DNA of 64,000 nt from Sinorhizobium mexicanum (GTDB taxonomy: Bacteria; Pseudomonadota; Alphaproteobacteria; Rhizobiales; Rhizobiaceae). The DNA is taken from NCBI RefSeq assembly GCF_013488225.1, contig NZ_CP041240.1, forward strand, positions 1 through 64,000, in the 5' to 3' direction. Shown piece by piece: positions 62,402 through 64,000 of this stretch. Within the stretch, counting starts at the first letter, position 1. Each line of letters opens with the position of its first letter. A program made the position numbers and the translations under genes. Below the pieces are notes generated by a model, which was not told the DNA's origin, did not search any database, and saw only the letters and a list, made by a program, of their open reading frames with translations.

Positions 62402-63403
62402 TCAGACAGGCTTTTCTCTGCGGAATGCCATTTTGCGGTAGAGGAGCGGCGGGAGGCCATGAACGGACTTGAACGCCGTCGAGAAGTTGTTGCTGTTCTC
62501 GTAACCCAGCGTTTCGGCAATCTTGCTGACGCTTTCGTTGCCGCTGCGCAAGCGCCTGGCCGCCTCGGCCATCCGATAGTGGCGTAGCCAGGTGATGGGC
62601 CCGCAGCCAAAGGAAGTTTCAAAGCGGTTAACGAGCGTTGTCCTGTTGGTGCCGACTATCCGCGCCAGCTCGCTCAACGGAATCTGCCGAGCGACGCGCT
62701 GCACCAGCAGATCACATGACTTCTGCACGAGCGGGTCGGCGGAGAAGAACAGCGCAGCAGACCGTTGCTCGATCTGAGCGACGCAGGCTCCAAGCCGGCT
62801 TACCACTTCCTGCTCTATCAGCGGCCACAGCAGGTAGTCCAAAAATCCGCTGGCGAAAACCGCGCTACGATGCAGGCCGGTTTCGGAAACGAGTGCCAGT
62901 TGCATGAGTTCGGGAGGGAGTCTTGCAGGCTGGTGCTCGTGTTGATGCGGCAGGCGGCAATCGACGATGAGGATTTGCGCCGAACGCCCCGGTCGCAACA
63001 TTCGGTGATCGATCACGTCGACCCGCCGCAATGAATTTGCCATTTGCGACAGAGAATTTGCCGCTACCGGATCCGAGCCAAGATACGCAGCCAAAAAGGA
63101 AGCATGCACCTCGAAGAGCACCTTGAGAATGTGGCCTGCCGAAAGCTTGACCCAGGGCTGATTGGACGGTTGGGGGACGCGGGAGCCCCGGCTTGCATGG
63201 AGGGTTTGAGCGCAGGAATCTTTGCAATCAACGCGTCTTGGATGGAAGAAAATATCAACCGTTGGGTGAACAAACCAATACCCTACTTCCGCGACTGTCT
63301 CGGCGAGGAGACCCGATCCCGGTCGGACGACTCGCCGGGGCGGTAGCAATGGGCACAAGGGCAGCGGCAGCGCTGAGCACGCGGAAGCCGATCTCACGAG
63401 CAC
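62402..63403 (-). CDS. AraC-family transcriptional regulator
   Basis: The C-terminal 110 residues are a typical AraC/XylS DNA-binding domain: PLSELARIVGTNRTTLVNRF, then FGCGPITWLRHYRMAEAARR and VSKIAETLGYENSNNFSTAF with the final FKSVHGLPPLLYRK. The N-terminal part is unfamiliar. The frame starts at 63403 (333 residues); ATG 63043 would give 213 residues with a compact sensor part (MANSLRRVDVIDHRMLRPGR). The gene lies about 135 bases upstream of the four-gene cluster on the same strand, so it may activate it. A second gene, probably another regulator, begins 430 bases away in the other direction. Confidence 0.85.
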   Translation of the reverse strand: MLVRSASACSALPLPLCPLLPPRRVVRPGSGLLAETVAEVGYWFVHPTVDIFFHPRRVDCKDSCAQTLHASRGSRVPQPSNQPWVKLSAGHILKVLFEVHASFLAAYLGSDPVAANSLSQMANSLRRVDVIDHRMLRPGRSAQILIVDCRLPHQHEHQPARLPPELMQLALVSETGLHRSAVFASGFLDYLLWPLIEQEVVSRLGACVAQIEQRSAALFFSADPLVQKSCDLLVQRVARQIPLSELARIVGTNRTTLVNRFETSFGCGPITWLRHYRMAEAARRLRSGNESVSKIAETLGYENSNNFSTAFKSVHGLPPLLYRKMAFRREKPV

Positions 63404-63835
63404 AAGAGGGAGGCTGTGTGGGGGCGCCGGTGGGAATTTCCGTCGTCGAAGAGAGGAGACACAGGCAAGCTTGAGGTCGAATGGGATACGGTCTTGTTTA
63501 CCGGATAGGCAATCAGATCATCGAAGCGGGTGGCTGAAATCGCCGGCGGGGCGTCCGTGTGGTGCACGACTCCTGATGGGATTTCGATTGGTTCTTGGTC
63601 CCGCTCTACGTTGCGAAATTTCGTAGCAACCCGGCTAGCCCGGCATGGCACCTTCTTCTTTTCTATATTAGCGCTGTCGTATAAATTTACCTGCTCAGCT
63701 TGCTATTGGGTACAGAACGGGCGAGATGCAGACAGCGCGCCGCAATCGGACTGCACGCGCACATCTTTGGGTCAGGTCCTCGGCCATTGAACCAGCAGGA
63801 ACGATAAAAGCAGCAATACTGAACCTGGAGAATAC
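63404..63835. other. Divergent intergenic region
   Basis: No gene is recognised. Promoters for the leftward AraC gene and for the rightward gene at 63836 are expected here. GGAG at about 63827 is the ribosome binding site of the latter. Confidence 0.45.
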
Positions 63836-64000
63836 ATGATGGAAAATAGCGCCGGTGATGCCGTTTTTCGATATCGCGGCTCAACGTTCGATAGCATGAT
63901 CGAAACCCTGGGAGGGGTTTTCGGCACATTCGATGCCGAGCTCGTCGGCCGTGCTCAAGACTTTCATTGGGCGATCGATCTTTCGGCCTGTGAAAGCGCA
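63836..64000 (+). CDS. N-terminal part of an unidentified protein, cut by the window end
   Basis: The frame ATGATGGAAAATAGC starts behind GGAG and stays open to the end of the window (55 codons): MMENSAGDAVFRYRGSTFDS, then a segment FGTFDAELVGRAQDFHWAID. The FRYRGSTFDSMIETL-like start is reminiscent of the ligand domain of AraC-type regulators, which would fit the neighbour, but the piece is too short for certainty. Confidence 0.5.
   Translation, partial: MMENSAGDAVFRYRGSTFDSMIETLGGVFGTFDAELVGRAQDFHWAIDLSACESA

Noticed and set aside
1..64000. CRISPR arrays
   Set aside because: No regularly spaced direct repeats and no cas gene were seen.

Overview
The window is high-GC alphaproteobacterial DNA, most probably an accessory replicon or symbiosis island of a rhizobium. 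Three lines of evidence point there: plasmid-type genes (DUF1403, a stand-alone ScpB, a DUF1612/'RHE_PE00001'-type protein), rhizobial regulators (MucR-like, SyrB-like), and a clear NodD-binding nod box at 56503-56550. There are no rRNA, tRNA or housekeeping genes. Decayed mobile and metabolic genes are abundant (serine resolvase, fic, PIN/antitoxin, AddA-like helicase, IS110, IS66, Tn3, MCP, kup, amidase), as expected of an island that gains and loses cargo.

Layout. 1-2.5 kb: a 20-bp perfect palindrome present twice, a dead resolvase and a dead fic gene. 2.9-12.6 kb: DUF6283 protein, tyrosine recombinase, DUF1403-ScpB pair, remains of an antitoxin/PIN pair, a DUF3883 protein, an intact RelE/Xre-type toxin-antitoxin pair, a large integrase-like protein and the DUF1612 protein. 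12.7-23.1 kb: a probable defence island. A rightward operon (winged-helix protein, N6-adenine methyltransferase, unknown protein) converges on two leftward genes (a helicase with a C-terminal PD-(D/E)XK nuclease, and a 1.3-kilo-residue NTPase with a Cap4-like N-terminal nuclease). 23.5-28.3 kb: a 5'-truncated UvrD/AddA-like gene, a DUF5655-DGQHR fusion with a GIY-YIG nuclease, and IS debris.

28.3-45.5 kb is rich in lytic enzymes and proteases. A leftward set encodes a three-domain peptidoglycan hydrolase (amidase, M23, transglycosylase-like), a split DUF3616 protein and an M6 metalloprotease. It is divergent from a SARP-like regulator, a DegT aminotransferase and a secreted cytochrome-like protein. 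These are followed by a tight operon of a caspase-like protease, an unknown 525-residue protein, and a DNA/RNA endonuclease fused to a trypsin-like protease. The endonuclease-trypsin, M6 and peptidoglycan enzymes have no recognisable signal peptide.

46-58.9 kb: MucR-like regulator, DnaQ-like exonuclease, SyrB-like protein, Tn3 remnant, NYN-domain protein, small proteins, an AT-rich aldose epimerase, MCP and kup pseudogenes, a nod-box-linked fatty acid hydroxylase, a LuxR-type regulator and a broken GSU2403-type nucleotidyltransferase gene. 59.8-64 kb: a leftward cluster of four proteins, one with a caspase/CHAT-like His-Cys pair, downstream of an AraC regulator, then the start of a second gene that leaves the window.

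The best candidates for undescribed systems are the convergent methyltransferase / helicase-nuclease / NTPase island, the caspase-linker-nuclease/trypsin operon, and the small cluster at 59.8-62.3 kb.
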